A program made the position numbers and the translations under genes. A stretch of 38,690 nucleotides of DNA from Candidatus Omnitrophota bacterium. Lineage in GTDB: Bacteria; Omnitrophota; Gorgyraeia; Tantalellales; Tantalellaceae. The DNA is taken from the NCBI GenBank assembly GCA_024277375.1, contig JAJRVD010000023.1:1-38690 (forward strand), given 5' to 3'. Within the stretch, counting starts at the first letter, position 1. The number at the start of each line of letters is the position of its first letter. The notes beneath the pieces were generated by a model. It did no database searches. It worked only from the letters and a program-made list of their open reading frames with translations, and was not told the DNA's origin. This document shows positions 10,701 to 19,500 of the stretch, piece by piece.

Positions 10701-13700
10701 CGCGAGCCATGATTTTTACAATGTGGTTATAAATAACACAGGTACAAGCGTACAATTGCAGGATGACTTTACCCAGGCGGCAGGCGGTACGCTTACTTTG
10801 ACAGCGGGCACTCTGGAACTGAACGGCAACACGCTGACTCTCGGGGCGGACCTTTCGGTTTCGGCAGGTACCATAGCCATAGGAACCGGTATATTATCGG
10901 GTAGTTCGATCCATAACGTAACCGTCGGTACCGGCTCTACGCTAACGCAAGGATCCGGCACATTGAACGTGCTGGATCTGTCTATAACCGGTACCGGGAC
11001 CTATGGCTGTTCAGGCGCCTCGAATATAAACGTCGCGGGGGACCTGTTAATAACGTCATCAAATTGGACCGCCGGAAGTTCCACGGTGACGATGCTGGGG
11101 ATCGGTTCCGACAAGGGCATAAACGCTTCACAAGCGCTGAATGACCTGACGATAGCGGACGGCGCCCTGGTATGGGTCGACACTAACGACCTTGTTGTCG
11201 GCGGCGACCTTGTCGTCGGCGGCGGGGCAAGCGGAGAGTTCGATAACGATTTCCGGAATCTTACGGTGATCGGCACGACAACTGTTAAAAACGGCGCTAT
11301 TCTTGCTCTCGATGATCCATCGGGCAGCTTAACCTTCACCATAGGCGATACTCTTACGAATAACGGTATTGTAAGGTTAATGGGCACCGTGAATCAGTTC
11401 ACCCTCGCGGGTTCAGGCGGTGTAGTGGCCTTCACGGGTAACGACATAGACTACAATGGAAAATCAGTCACGTTCAAGAGCATAGATTATGACCCTGACG
11501 TCAATATGGACGAGACAGGCGACACGATAGTCCTGGGCGACTCCAACTGCGCGTTCGACGGTATAACGATCGGCGCGAATACCCTGTTTGACGCGGCGGG
11601 ATTTGACTTCGCGATCAGTGGAAATTTTGCTAATAGCGGCACCTTTACACCGGGAGCGGGGACAGTGACCTTTAATAACGCCGGAGCGCAAACCCTTAAT
11701 GCCGGAACTTCAAATTTTAACAATATCGTACATTCCGGCACGGGGACTCTCAGTGTCTTAACCAATAATATGGGGGTAAACGGCACATTGCTCAATTCCG
11801 CCGGTATATTTGACGCGAACGGCTTTGCCGTAACGGTTACGGACCTTACAACAATATCTGGCGGGCAGTATTTGGCCAAGACCGGTACGCAAACATTCGA
11901 TGGCGGGCTGACGGTCTCCGGCGGTGTGTTTACCGGGGCAACCGGAGATGTGGATATAAACGGTAACGTTGCCGTCTTAAGCGGAACGTTTACGGCTCCC
12001 GCGGCGGCAGGGACTTTTACTGTTTCCGGGAATTGGGTAAAGACCGGTGGTACGTTCGACAATAACAGCGGTACCATTGTATTTGACGGTTTGACAAGCG
12101 CTATTTTCCAGAGCGGCGGCAGCAATTTTAATAATGTCGAGGTCAATAAAACTGCCTCCGATAACGCTGATGACGACCTTACTTTTCAGACGGATAACCT
12201 TCTGATCACAGGGATCTTGACAGTGACCGACGGGGAACTCGTCCAGAACGGTGTAGATCTTACGTCCGGCGCGGTAACCGTCGCCTCTGGAGGCAAGTGG
12301 ACAAACCATTCCGACGGTGACATTACTTTGTCGGGAGACGTGACGAACGATGGTATGATAGATTTTGACGCGACAACGGACACGACAGGTATACGCATCC
12401 GTTCATCGGTTGACGGGACGTATCGCGACTGGAAGGGGTCAGGCAGCTTCAGTATGGCGGATGTGGATTTTAAAGACCAGTCGAGGACGAGCGGAGTTCC
12501 CACGTATGTCCTGGTCGATAACGGTAAAGATTCCGGACATAACCTGAACTGGGTCATCGCGGGGATAGGCGATATATACGGTGTCGTATTTTCGGACGAG
12601 GGTACGACACCGGAGAGTTCCGGAGTGACGGTAGCTCTCTACGTGTATTTCGCGTCGGGTTCCACTCTCTCCTCGTCCATGACCGTTTCGTCTTCCGGCC
12701 AGTTTTCGTTCGTAAGTACGGGCGCGGGCGAAGGTGATATCCTTATAGCCTATATCGACGGCAACGCCGCGAAAAAAGGCGCGGCCGTTACGCGCATGAC
12801 CGACGCGGCCGTTACGGACTTTGATATCTATATCGGTGATATTATTATCCGCGGCGAGTCAGCGGTGGCTGTAAATAACACCGATCTGGCCAACGCGGAC
12901 AACGGCGATACCGATATCGAATATAATGTCGATGGCAGTGGTGATTTGACGATATCCTCCGGGACGAAACTTCTGGTAAAGTCCGGCGTGTTCACGCCGG
13001 GAGGTAACGTTACGGTGTCGGGCGCCGGATGCGAGATAGACGGTACCTTTAATCTGAATTCCGGTACCCTGACCATAGGCACCGCTAATACACTTGATGT
13101 GGATGGTACGCTTAATATAACGACCGGATCCGTCTCGGCCGCGGGTAGTGTGGATAACTCAGGAATCATAAATATCGACGTAAACGCCGGATCAATGGAC
13201 ATAAATGCCGATTTTATCAATACGGGAACAATTGACCTTACGGGCACATCAAGCACGATAAACGCAGCCGGTAATTGGACAAATTCAGGCACATTCACCG
13301 CCGGCACCGGTACGGTTTATTTTGACGGTACCGGTACACAGAGTCTCGATGCCGGCTTATCCGCTTTTTATAGCATCGAACATTCCGGATCGGGAACTTT
13401 ACAGCTCATAACGAACGATCTTGCCGCAGGCGGTACATTGACGAATTCAGCGGGTACATTTAACGCGAACGGTCGTGCGGTAACAGTTCCGGGCCTGACT
13501 ACCGTATCGGCAGGCGTGTACCAGGCAGGGAGCGGTACACAAGCTTTCAACGGCGGGCTTACGGTATCCGGCACCGGAACATTTATCGCTTCTTCCGGAA
13601 ATGTTGGTATAAGCGATCTTACGGTATCGGGCGGCGCTTTTACCGGTTCGACAGGGGACGTAACCGTGAGCGGTGATGTCGTATTTTCAAACGGCACGTT

Positions 13701-16700
13701 CACGGCACCGGACGCTACAGGAAGTCTTACCGTTTCGGGGGATTGGACAAAAACGGGCGGAACATTCGATAATAGCGGCGGCACGGTCGTCTTTGCCGGC
13801 GCGGGCACGCAAAGCCTTAACTCCGGGGGAACAGGGGCCGCTAATGATTTTAACAATATTACGGTTTCAGGTTTGACCCTTCAGCTTGCCGGAAATGCCC
13901 TGGAAGCAGACGGTACGCTTCTTATCCAGTCAGGAAAGGTAGTAGACTTAAAAGGGCGGAACCTGACACTTGTGACACTGGATAACGAGGGTACGCTCCG
14001 GCTTGTCGGGACAGAGACCGTCAATATAACAACGATGGATTCCGATTCCGGGCTTGTGAAGTATTACGCGCCCTCCGGAGCCGTAAACATTACGAGTGAC
14101 CTTTCGACATATTATAACGTGGAATTTGATTCAGACCTGACCGCGGACGGCACGGCGATATTTACATTGCCGGCGGCGGTCGTAACGCTTAACGGCGCTC
14201 TCACGGTCACGGACGGTACGCTGGCGATAGGCGCGAACACGCTTAATGTAGCGGGCAATGTCGTTAATGACGACACCATCACAATATCTACGGGAACCTT
14301 TGATGTCGACGGAGATTTCGATGTCGGTACGCTTACTTCAACAGACGCGGCCGTTATAAACGCGGGGGGCGATTGGAGCGGTGTTGATGTTTTTAGCGCG
14401 GGAGCGAGTACGGTGACGTTTGACGGCGCGTTGGACCAGATGATAACAACCGGCGGGGATGCCTTTAATAACCTTGTGCTGAACAATACGGGATCTTCCG
14501 GCAGTGACGATATTATCATATCCGGAGCGCTTGATGTGAACGGCACTCTTACCATAACCAACGGTGATCTCGATATTTCAACTAATGACCCCGCGGTGAA
14601 CACTTCAGGTGATGTGACCGTAGGCGCAAACGGTTCGGTAGACGTTTCCTCGAGAACTGCTGACTGGACGTTTGACGGCACAAGTATATTTACGGACCTT
14701 TCAAGCGGGCAGGACCTGGAGGATGTTGTTCTTAGCGGTACATCTCTTACTTTTGTCAGCTCAATGCTGGTAGAGACAATGACAGTTACGTCCGGTACTT
14801 TAGCGCTTGGCAATTCCGGGAACATTTTGACAATAGACGGCACCGGAACGCCATTCAGTGTATCGGGTACGTTTGATGACGGTACGGATTCGAGGGTAAG
14901 GTATACGGGTAACGGCGCCGCAAACATAGCCGCGTTAACATATCATGACCTTGAAGTGAACGATTCCGGTAATGGCGTTATATATACATTGACGGGGGGT
15001 ACAACGGTATCCGGAGCATTATACGTAACAGGTGGTACGATAGCGATAGATGCAAATACGTTCAATGTAATAGAAAATGTTACCAATGACGATACTATAA
15101 CGATATCCACGGGGGCATTTGACGTTAACGGCAACCTTGATGTCGGTACGCTCGATTGTTCGTCCGCGGCTGTAGTAAACGTGGCGGGCAATTGGAGCGG
15201 GGTGGACCTTTTTGCCGCCGGCACAAGCACCGTAACGTTTGACGGGCTTACAAGTGCGGCTCTGACATCCGGTGGTGTCGGTAACAGTTTTTATAACCTT
15301 CGGGTAGACAAGACCGCCGCGGCCGATGCCGATGACAACCTTACTTTCCAGACCGGCGACGTTATGATCACCGGTTCTCTCACCGTGATCGACGGTGAGC
15401 TTGTTCAGGATAATATCAACCTTACTACCGGCGCGGTAACCGTTCAGGCCGCCGGCAAGTGGAGCAATTCTTCGGACGGTGACGTTACTTTGTCCGCGGG
15501 CGTGTCGAATGAAGGCACCATAAGCTTTGACGGACTGACGGACGACGGTATAAGCATACGCTCGAGCGTGGACGGCACGCGCCGGAACTGGTCGGGTCAG
15601 GGTACCTTCGGCATGACGGACGTGGACGTCAAGGACCAGGCCTGGACGGAGACGACGCCGCCTTACATCAGCGTTACAGGAGGCACGGACTCCGGCAATA
15701 ACTCTAACTGGCTTTTTATCGGTCCCGACCAGATAGGAGGTACTGTATATTCTGACGAAGGTGTCAATGTTATCACCAGTGATGTCGATATAACATTGCA
15801 TATTTATTTTGCTTCGAGTTCCATAATAAACTTTACAACGGCGTTAGGCGGTGTAGGTACATACGCGTTCACAGGCCTTGAGTTCAATGCCGGAGATATT
15901 GCGTCGGTGTATATGAATGATCACGCGATTTATGAAGGCACAACCATCGGTCGTCTTGGAAACACTTCGGCCGCAGGGTTTGATATATATGCGGGTGATG
16001 TCATCGTTCGTTCAGAAACCGCTAGCACCATAACTAACGGTAATCTGGCCATCTCGGAAAACGGTGACGATGATATCAAGTACAGTGTGACGGGCGGCGC
16101 TCTCGCGATCGATCCGGGATTTAAACTTCTGGTGTGGGGGTCTGATACTTTTATCCCGGGTGGGGATGTGACGGTGACCGGTGCCGATTGTGAGATAGAT
16201 GGTACGTTCAATATTAATGAGAACACCTTTACGCTTGCTGCTTCAGGCAATCTGGATGTTGAGGGGGCATTGACAATAACTACAGGGGCAGTTGTTCTCG
16301 CGGGTGACATGGATAACGCAGGTACGGTAAATATAGACAATAACACGGGATCTCTTACGGCAGGCGGAAGTATTGTAAATTCCGGCCTTATAGATCTTAC
16401 CGGAACAACAGGTACAATAGGTGTAACCGGTGCCTGGACAAATACCGGAACGTTTACTGCGGGATCAAGTACGGTTACTTTCGATTCCGCAAATGCAGGA
16501 ACGGTCGTGGTAACAGGATCCTCACCATTCTATAATATTACGTTCAATAACGCTTCGGGTGAGTGGGTCTTACAGGATACGCTGGACGTGAACAACACGT
16601 TGAGAATAACCTCGGGAACCTTGGACCTTAATAGTAAGGATCTTGACCTCACAGGGGCAACCTTTATTAATGATGGTACCATGCGAGCTAATGGGGCCGA

Positions 16701-18708
16701 GACAATGACAAACTTTAACAATGATGCCGATTCCGGAACCCTGGAGTACACCGGTGCCGGTGGAGCCGCTCTTAACGCCGGGTATGACTATTATAATCTG
16801 GTATTTTCAGGCGCGGGGAATTATAGTTTGACGAATGACTTGACCATAGCCGGTAATTTTATCAATAGTGCCACGTTCTCAACAATCGGCGCGGTGACTT
16901 TTGATGGGACGGAAACCGGCAAGACCATTACATCCGGCGGAGCGGCTTATGCTGACGTGGTAATTAATGGTTCCGGAGGCGCGTGGAGCCTTCAGGATAC
17001 CGCTGACATAAACGGCAATCTAAGTATTACCACAGGCACTCTGGACCTGGCGGGGAATGACCTTGATCTCGCGGGCACATTCATCGGTGGAGGCACTTTA
17101 AGGCTTACCGGCTCCGAAACCCTGACAGGGTTTACCAACGATGATACTGCCGGGATCGTCGAGTATTACGGAGCGGTCTCTTGTGATCCGGGCCAGTTAA
17201 TGGGCAACAGTTATTACGATCTTGATTTCTCGGGTACGGGAACATACACTTTTACAAACAATTTGGTGATAAATAATGATCTTACCATATCTGATCCCGC
17301 GGGCATAGTAGATCTGGTTGACAATGATCTTACTCTGGCTGTTGGTTCTGTTTTTACAAATAATGGAACATTAAGGACCGACGGGACAGGGGCAATGACC
17401 AATTTTGATAATGATGACGACTCCGGAACCATAGAATATAACGGTACCGGCGGGGTTGCTCTTAACGCCGGATATGATTACTATAATATTGTTTTCTCAG
17501 GGGTGGGTACATACACTTTGACCAACGATTTGACGATTGCCGGTAATTTTACCAATAGTGCCACGTTCTCAACATCTGGCGCGACGACTTTTGACGGAAC
17601 AGAGACGGACAAAACTATTACTTCAGGCGGGGCAAGTTTTGGTAATGTTGAATTGGATGGTGTAGGCGGAGAGTGGATACTCCAGGACGATATGGATATA
17701 AACGGTAATTTAACTATGACAAACGGGATATTGGACCAGAACGGCAATACTCTCAGGTTAAGTGGAGACTATAACGGCGCCGACGGTACATTTACCGCTA
17801 ATTCCGGCGAGGTTATTCTGGATGGTACGGATCAGGCCATAAACGGTGCCGTTACGTTCTATGACCTGACAAAGGTAGATTCCGGTTCGATCACTTTTGA
17901 CAGCTCTGAGGCGGCAATGTTGACAATTGCCGGCACGCTGACATTTAAGGGGCTTGACTCGAACAACAAACTTATTCTTAATAGCGACGTTCCGATGTTA
18001 TACGTCGATGGCCTGCCGATCGGTGGATTGTATTGGAGGATAGATATTGCGAACAATCTGTATGACATAAATTTCCTCGATGTTAATAATTCCCTTAACG
18101 TGGGCGCGACAACCATATACACGGGGGGTAACAGTAAGATCTCCTACTCTTACGGCTGGCAGCTTAATCCGTCAGAGGAAGGGACCACGGAGGTGGAAGA
18201 GCCGATCGATACGCGGCGTGATACCGCAAGCGAAGTGTTTGCCCCCGGCATATTCGATAACATGGGATTTGTCGGCGCTTCAACGGACAATACCAATGTT
18301 GTGAATATCGGAGCTGACCAGTGGACCTCGAGCGAAGATTTTTACCATAAAAAATATAAGTATGGTAAGTACCGTACAGTTGTTATTGTATATGAAGGAA
18401 AAGTCTCGGTGGCGCCGTATGACGAGAAGGGCGCGAAACTTGAGGAAGAAGTTCTTTTAACCGATGGTCAGAAAGCTACGGTTGAGGCGACCATTGCCGA
18501 GAAGGAAAATTTGAAGAGAAGCCGCGAGAAACATTATGGGAGAGAGATGTATTTCTTTAAGAGATTTAAAGTGTCGATAAAGGTGCATGATGACGCCGAC
18601 GGTGAGTTTTTGGTTGTTCCCTATGATAAGAAGGGTCCGCGATATGACGAGGCTCTCCTCATGAAAGCAGGGGACAGCCTCGAGGAGGTCATAGATATTG
18701 AGGATTAA
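7411..18708 (+). CDS. Giant secreted repeat protein, C-terminal part (same frame as the preceding ORF)
   Basis: The nominal start is GTG at 7411, but the frame is open from 7396 and the first residues are mid-motif. There is no signal peptide, so as a separate product it could not be exported; it is best read as the continuation of the upstream ORF. It holds 3,765 residues. In order: the last GLUG units (to about 7740); a B-repeat/Ig-like domain (about 7771-8160); a tandem array of about 339-residue units (about 8140-11640); further Thr/Gly/Asn-rich beta-solenoid repeats of the TLTNNGTF type; two more copies of the Ig-like domain (about 12568 and 15727); and a charged tail (about 18165-18708) with two VxPYDxKG repeats. 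There is no autotransporter barrel or LPXTG signal at the C-terminus, which fits a two-partner-secretion passenger. A TpsB barrel lies 2.3 kb beyond the 3' end on the opposite strand. Confidence 0.8.
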   Translation: MTGGASVGGLIGSFSGGAVTRSYSVGMPTGAQSATTGGLIGSDSNGTYTANYWDTETSGLSTGVGDQNMANVTGKTTAQMMTQTTFIPGTNDWNFNTVWGIVADETFPYHLWRYASVPHGVSGRVYQDMGVTDIGSGVNIPLLVNGASVDSDSTYANGFYYFLLEGSQIDASDAVLVYIDNNAVDGNTVTRVDTGGAAGADIYGGTVIARSEGSAAAVTSSFSAALGALSDSDIIYSVNGTTGDLTINGNFAVTAGTYSTGSENLTVTGTTLIENGGTFKLDSTSDASTFTAGGTITNSGTVTLGVDYNGLTIEPSSGVVIFTGNDIDYNTNLVTLKGIDYDPDVNMDEMGDTIVLGDSNCVFDGITIGANTTFNAAGFDFAMSGNFVNSATGTFVAPSGIVTFNGTSGVQQITTGGTDASHDFYNMVIDNTGTSVQLQDDLAQAAGGVLTMTSGTLELNGNTLTLGADLSPTAGTIAIGTGTLDGASTYNVVIDTGGTVTHGAGTLNALDFSVTGTGTYTCSGTSAINVAGELIITSSNWTSGGSAVTMTGAAGSVNASQALNNLTIADGATTSILTNDLTVGGNLVVGGGVSGVFDTNSKNLAVTGTTTVNAGAIFNLDGTNAASTITIADTLTNNGTFTLENGTNTLTITASGGVVTFTGGGIDYNGNAVTLTSIDYDPDVNLTGANSAIVLGDANCVFDGINIGAGTVFDTAGYDFTMSGDFVNNATGTFTSGTNTVTFAGVSGVQQITAGGTDANHDFYNIVINNSGTSVQLQDDFTHAAGGVLTITSGTLDLGGNTLTLGADLSVSAGTIAVGAGTLNGGTGYDVTVGTGSTVTQGTGTLNALDLSITGSGTYTCSGASSINVAANLVITSTNWTEGISTITMTGAARTVNATQSLNNLTIADDATTSILTNDLTVGGNLVIGDGASGTLDTNSGNLTVTGTTTINSGAVFNLDGTSATSTLAISDTLTNNGTLTLANDTNTLTIRGSGGLVIFTGNDIDYNTNSVVLTRIDYDPDVNMNENGDVIVLGDSNCLFDDITIGANTTFNAAGFDFAMSGNFVNSATGTFAAPSGIVTFNGTTGVQSITAGGTDASHDFYNVVINNTGTSVQLQDDFTQAAGGTLTLTAGTLELNGNTLTLGADLSVSAGTIAIGTGILSGSSIHNVTVGTGSTLTQGSGTLNVLDLSITGTGTYGCSGASNINVAGDLLITSSNWTAGSSTVTMLGIGSDKGINASQALNDLTIADGALVWVDTNDLVVGGDLVVGGGASGEFDNDFRNLTVIGTTTVKNGAILALDDPSGSLTFTIGDTLTNNGIVRLMGTVNQFTLAGSGGVVAFTGNDIDYNGKSVTFKSIDYDPDVNMDETGDTIVLGDSNCAFDGITIGANTLFDAAGFDFAISGNFANSGTFTPGAGTVTFNNAGAQTLNAGTSNFNNIVHSGTGTLSVLTNNMGVNGTLLNSAGIFDANGFAVTVTDLTTISGGQYLAKTGTQTFDGGLTVSGGVFTGATGDVDINGNVAVLSGTFTAPAAAGTFTVSGNWVKTGGTFDNNSGTIVFDGLTSAIFQSGGSNFNNVEVNKTASDNADDDLTFQTDNLLITGILTVTDGELVQNGVDLTSGAVTVASGGKWTNHSDGDITLSGDVTNDGMIDFDATTDTTGIRIRSSVDGTYRDWKGSGSFSMADVDFKDQSRTSGVPTYVLVDNGKDSGHNLNWVIAGIGDIYGVVFSDEGTTPESSGVTVALYVYFASGSTLSSSMTVSSSGQFSFVSTGAGEGDILIAYIDGNAAKKGAAVTRMTDAAVTDFDIYIGDIIIRGESAVAVNNTDLANADNGDTDIEYNVDGSGDLTISSGTKLLVKSGVFTPGGNVTVSGAGCEIDGTFNLNSGTLTIGTANTLDVDGTLNITTGSVSAAGSVDNSGIINIDVNAGSMDINADFINTGTIDLTGTSSTINAAGNWTNSGTFTAGTGTVYFDGTGTQSLDAGLSAFYSIEHSGSGTLQLITNDLAAGGTLTNSAGTFNANGRAVTVPGLTTVSAGVYQAGSGTQAFNGGLTVSGTGTFIASSGNVGISDLTVSGGAFTGSTGDVTVSGDVVFSNGTFTAPDATGSLTVSGDWTKTGGTFDNSGGTVVFAGAGTQSLNSGGTGAANDFNNITVSGLTLQLAGNALEADGTLLIQSGKVVDLKGRNLTLVTLDNEGTLRLVGTETVNITTMDSDSGLVKYYAPSGAVNITSDLSTYYNVEFDSDLTADGTAIFTLPAAVVTLNGALTVTDGTLAIGANTLNVAGNVVNDDTITISTGTFDVDGDFDVGTLTSTDAAVINAGGDWSGVDVFSAGASTVTFDGALDQMITTGGDAFNNLVLNNTGSSGSDDIIISGALDVNGTLTITNGDLDISTNDPAVNTSGDVTVGANGSVDVSSRTADWTFDGTSIFTDLSSGQDLEDVVLSGTSLTFVSSMLVETMTVTSGTLALGNSGNILTIDGTGTPFSVSGTFDDGTDSRVRYTGNGAANIAALTYHDLEVNDSGNGVIYTLTGGTTVSGALYVTGGTIAIDANTFNVIENVTNDDTITISTGAFDVNGNLDVGTLDCSSAAVVNVAGNWSGVDLFAAGTSTVTFDGLTSAALTSGGVGNSFYNLRVDKTAAADADDNLTFQTGDVMITGSLTVIDGELVQDNINLTTGAVTVQAAGKWSNSSDGDVTLSAGVSNEGTISFDGLTDDGISIRSSVDGTRRNWSGQGTFGMTDVDVKDQAWTETTPPYISVTGGTDSGNNSNWLFIGPDQIGGTVYSDEGVNVITSDVDITLHIYFASSSIINFTTALGGVGTYAFTGLEFNAGDIASVYMNDHAIYEGTTIGRLGNTSAAGFDIYAGDVIVRSETASTITNGNLAISENGDDDIKYSVTGGALAIDPGFKLLVWGSDTFIPGGDVTVTGADCEIDGTFNINENTFTLAASGNLDVEGALTITTGAVVLAGDMDNAGTVNIDNNTGSLTAGGSIVNSGLIDLTGTTGTIGVTGAWTNTGTFTAGSSTVTFDSANAGTVVVTGSSPFYNITFNNASGEWVLQDTLDVNNTLRITSGTLDLNSKDLDLTGATFINDGTMRANGAETMTNFNNDADSGTLEYTGAGGAALNAGYDYYNLVFSGAGNYSLTNDLTIAGNFINSATFSTIGAVTFDGTETGKTITSGGAAYADVVINGSGGAWSLQDTADINGNLSITTGTLDLAGNDLDLAGTFIGGGTLRLTGSETLTGFTNDDTAGIVEYYGAVSCDPGQLMGNSYYDLDFSGTGTYTFTNNLVINNDLTISDPAGIVDLVDNDLTLAVGSVFTNNGTLRTDGTGAMTNFDNDDDSGTIEYNGTGGVALNAGYDYYNIVFSGVGTYTLTNDLTIAGNFTNSATFSTSGATTFDGTETDKTITSGGASFGNVELDGVGGEWILQDDMDINGNLTMTNGILDQNGNTLRLSGDYNGADGTFTANSGEVILDGTDQAINGAVTFYDLTKVDSGSITFDSSEAAMLTIAGTLTFKGLDSNNKLILNSDVPMLYVDGLPIGGLYWRIDIANNLYDINFLDVNNSLNVGATTIYTGGNSKISYSYGWQLNPSEEGTTEVEEPIDTRRDTASEVFAPGIFDNMGFVGASTDNTNVVNIGADQWTSSEDFYHKKYKYGKYRTVVIVYEGKVSVAPYDEKGAKLEEEVLLTDGQKATVEATIAEKENLKRSREKHYGREMYFFKRFKVSIKVHDDADGEFLVVPYDKKGPRYDEALLMKAGDSLEEVIDIED
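7771..8160 (+). repeat. B-repeat/Ig-like domain, copy 1
   Basis: This begins VSGRVYQDMGV and runs through VLVYIDNNAVDGNTVTR to ADIYGGTVIARSE and DIIYSVNG. The opening G-x-V-Y-x-D and the Y-F/S-F strand pattern resemble SdrD B-like or carboxypeptidase-regulatory-like folds. It marks the change from GLUG repeats to the second repeat type. Confidence 0.55.
8140..11640 (+). repeat. Tandem array of about 339-residue adhesin units (four copies, last incomplete)
   Basis: The landmark IDYDPDVNM recurs at 8425, 9442, 10459 and 11482, giving periods of 1017, 1017 and 1023 bp. Each unit repeats the order FTGNDIDYN, IDYDPDV, VLGDSNCVFDGI, FDFAMSGNFVN, DASHDFYN, GTSVQLQDD, NTLTLGADLS, TYTCSG, LTIADGATTSILTNDL. 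The fourth copy diverges after about 11640. Copies are kept exactly in frame. Copies 1 and 3 share a nearly identical 127-bp patch. Confidence 0.85.
12568..12980 (+). repeat. B-repeat/Ig-like domain, copy 2
   Basis: This begins GDIYGVVFSDEGT, continues VALYVYFASGS, then VTRMTDAAVTDFDIYIGD and IEYNVDGSGDLTIS. It is followed by GAGCEIDGTFNLN. The stretch before it (SSVDGTYRDWKG, then VDFKDQ and DSGHNLNW) is also duplicated before copy 3. Confidence 0.6.
15727..16130 (+). repeat. B-repeat/Ig-like domain, copy 3
   Basis: This begins DQIGGTVYSDEGV, continues ITLHIYFASSS, then AGFDIYAGDVIVRSE and DDDIKYSVTGG. It is followed by GADCEIDGTFNIN, as in copy 2. Copies 2 and 3 are about 3.16 kb apart, so each starts a new block of solenoid repeats. 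Confidence 0.6.
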
Positions 18709-18710
18709 GT

Positions 18711-18889
18711 AGGGTTGTGCAAAACAACAAAATGTGCCATTTGGGCTGTGTCTTAATTTGTTTTGCGAATAGCCGCATATAACATATTGTAGGGGTTCGA
18801 TTTATCGAACCCGATATAACGGGCTTGATGAATCAAGCCCCTACATTATGACGCAGTTTGAGTGAAAAAACAGCGTTTTGCACAAGCCT
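18711..18889 (+). repeat. MITE-like palindromic element, copy A
   Basis: The terminal inverted repeats are GGGTTGTGCAAAAC (18712-18725) and GTTTTGCACAAGCC (18875-18888). The 56-bp core at 18789-18844 has an outer GTAGGGG/CCCCTAC stem. Inside it are two hairpins, GGTTCGAT/ATCGAACC and GGGCTTGAT/ATCAAGCCC, separated by GATATAAC. The element starts just after the stop of the giant gene and ends about 70 bp before the fecR start codon. It has no coding capacity. Confidence 0.85.
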
Positions 18890-18914
18890 GAATGATAAAG
18901 AATAAATTGATGGC

Positions 18915-18938
18915 AGGGGAACGGCATGCCGTGCCCCT
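18915..18938. repeat. 24-bp palindrome, GGCATGCC family (copy 1)
   Basis: An AGGGGAACGGCA arm is followed by its near-perfect inverse TGCCGTGCCCCT. A perfect version occurs at 38489-38512. An upstream ATG for the next gene at 18926 falls inside this palindrome and is therefore not a credible start. Confidence 0.75.
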
Positions 18939-18958
18939 GTATGAACGAGGAGGCGGAA

Positions 18959-19423
18959 ATGAAAATGCTTAAATTGTTGATCGTTGTTTGTGTGATGACC
19001 GGGCTATTAACTCACAGTGTGTCGGCCGAAGGGGTAAAACGCACCGGAAAGATCATAGAGCTGAATGGTAAGGCGGAGGTTCTATTCTCCGACGGGAAGA
19101 GCCTTCCCGCCTGGCGGGGTATGGTTCTTAATGAAGGTGACACCCTAAAGACATCAAAAGAGTCTTGGATTGTTTTGAGCTTGGGTGGGAAGGAAAGAGC
19201 GACCGTTGAAATAGATGAAAAGTCAGAACTTTTGCTCAGCAGACTCAGGGTAGATGAAGGCGAGGATGATCAAAAGACCCTACTGGATCTCGCAGTAGGT
19301 AAGATCCTTATTAAAGCGAATAAACTGCGTAGTGAAAAATCAAAATTTGAGGTAAAAACACCGACGTCTCTTATCGGAGTGAGAGGTACGACCTTTGAGG
19401 TTAACGTAGAAGAGAAAGAATAG
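18959..19423 (+). CDS. Secreted FecR-domain protein
   Basis: This 154-residue protein has a signal peptide (MKMLKLLIVVCVMTGLL, likely cleaved after VSA at about residue 22). One FecR domain follows. The N-terminal part, GKIIELNGKAEVLFSDGK with a hydrophobic stretch and L-N-E-G-D-T-L-K-T, is typical of the family. So is the C-terminal signature FEVKTPTSLIGVRGTTFEV. FecR domains occur in anti-sigma regulators but also in stand-alone secreted proteins; with no transmembrane or DNA-linked part, this is the latter kind. The start at 18959 is chosen because GAGGAGG at 18947-18953 sits 5 bases upstream and the signal peptide begins there. It follows the giant adhesin gene on the same strand, and the adhesin's tail has FecR-like strands, so a joint role at the cell surface is possible. 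The function is unknown. Confidence 0.8.
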   Translation: MKMLKLLIVVCVMTGLLTHSVSAEGVKRTGKIIELNGKAEVLFSDGKSLPAWRGMVLNEGDTLKTSKESWIVLSLGGKERATVEIDEKSELLLSRLRVDEGEDDQKTLLDLAVGKILIKANKLRSEKSKFEVKTPTSLIGVRGTTFEVNVEEKE

Positions 19424-19474
19424 ATGCATAGCTGTCAGGGGTAAAGAACTTAAGTATTGTTGTTCAAGCGAACA

Positions 19475-19500
19475 GTTAAATAGGGACGTCCCTACTTAAC
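19475..19500. terminator. 26-bp palindrome between convergent genes; candidate bidirectional terminator
   Basis: GTTAAATAGGGAC and its inverse GTCCCTACTTAAC form a 26-bp dyad with one mismatched pair. It lies between fecR and the convergent lysine-rich gene and contains the latter's TAA stop codon. The A/T-rich outer arms give short T-runs on both strands. It also looks like a dispersed repeat (core AGGGACGTCCCT), so termination is inferred. Confidence 0.5.

Noticed and set aside
8485-17747. Many long minus-strand open frames antisense to the giant gene (for example 8877-9407 and 14112-14927).
   Set aside because: They recur with the period of the plus-strand repeats, are low-complexity Val/Pro/Ser translations, and lack ribosome sites or recognisable domains. 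They are shadows of the repeat codons.
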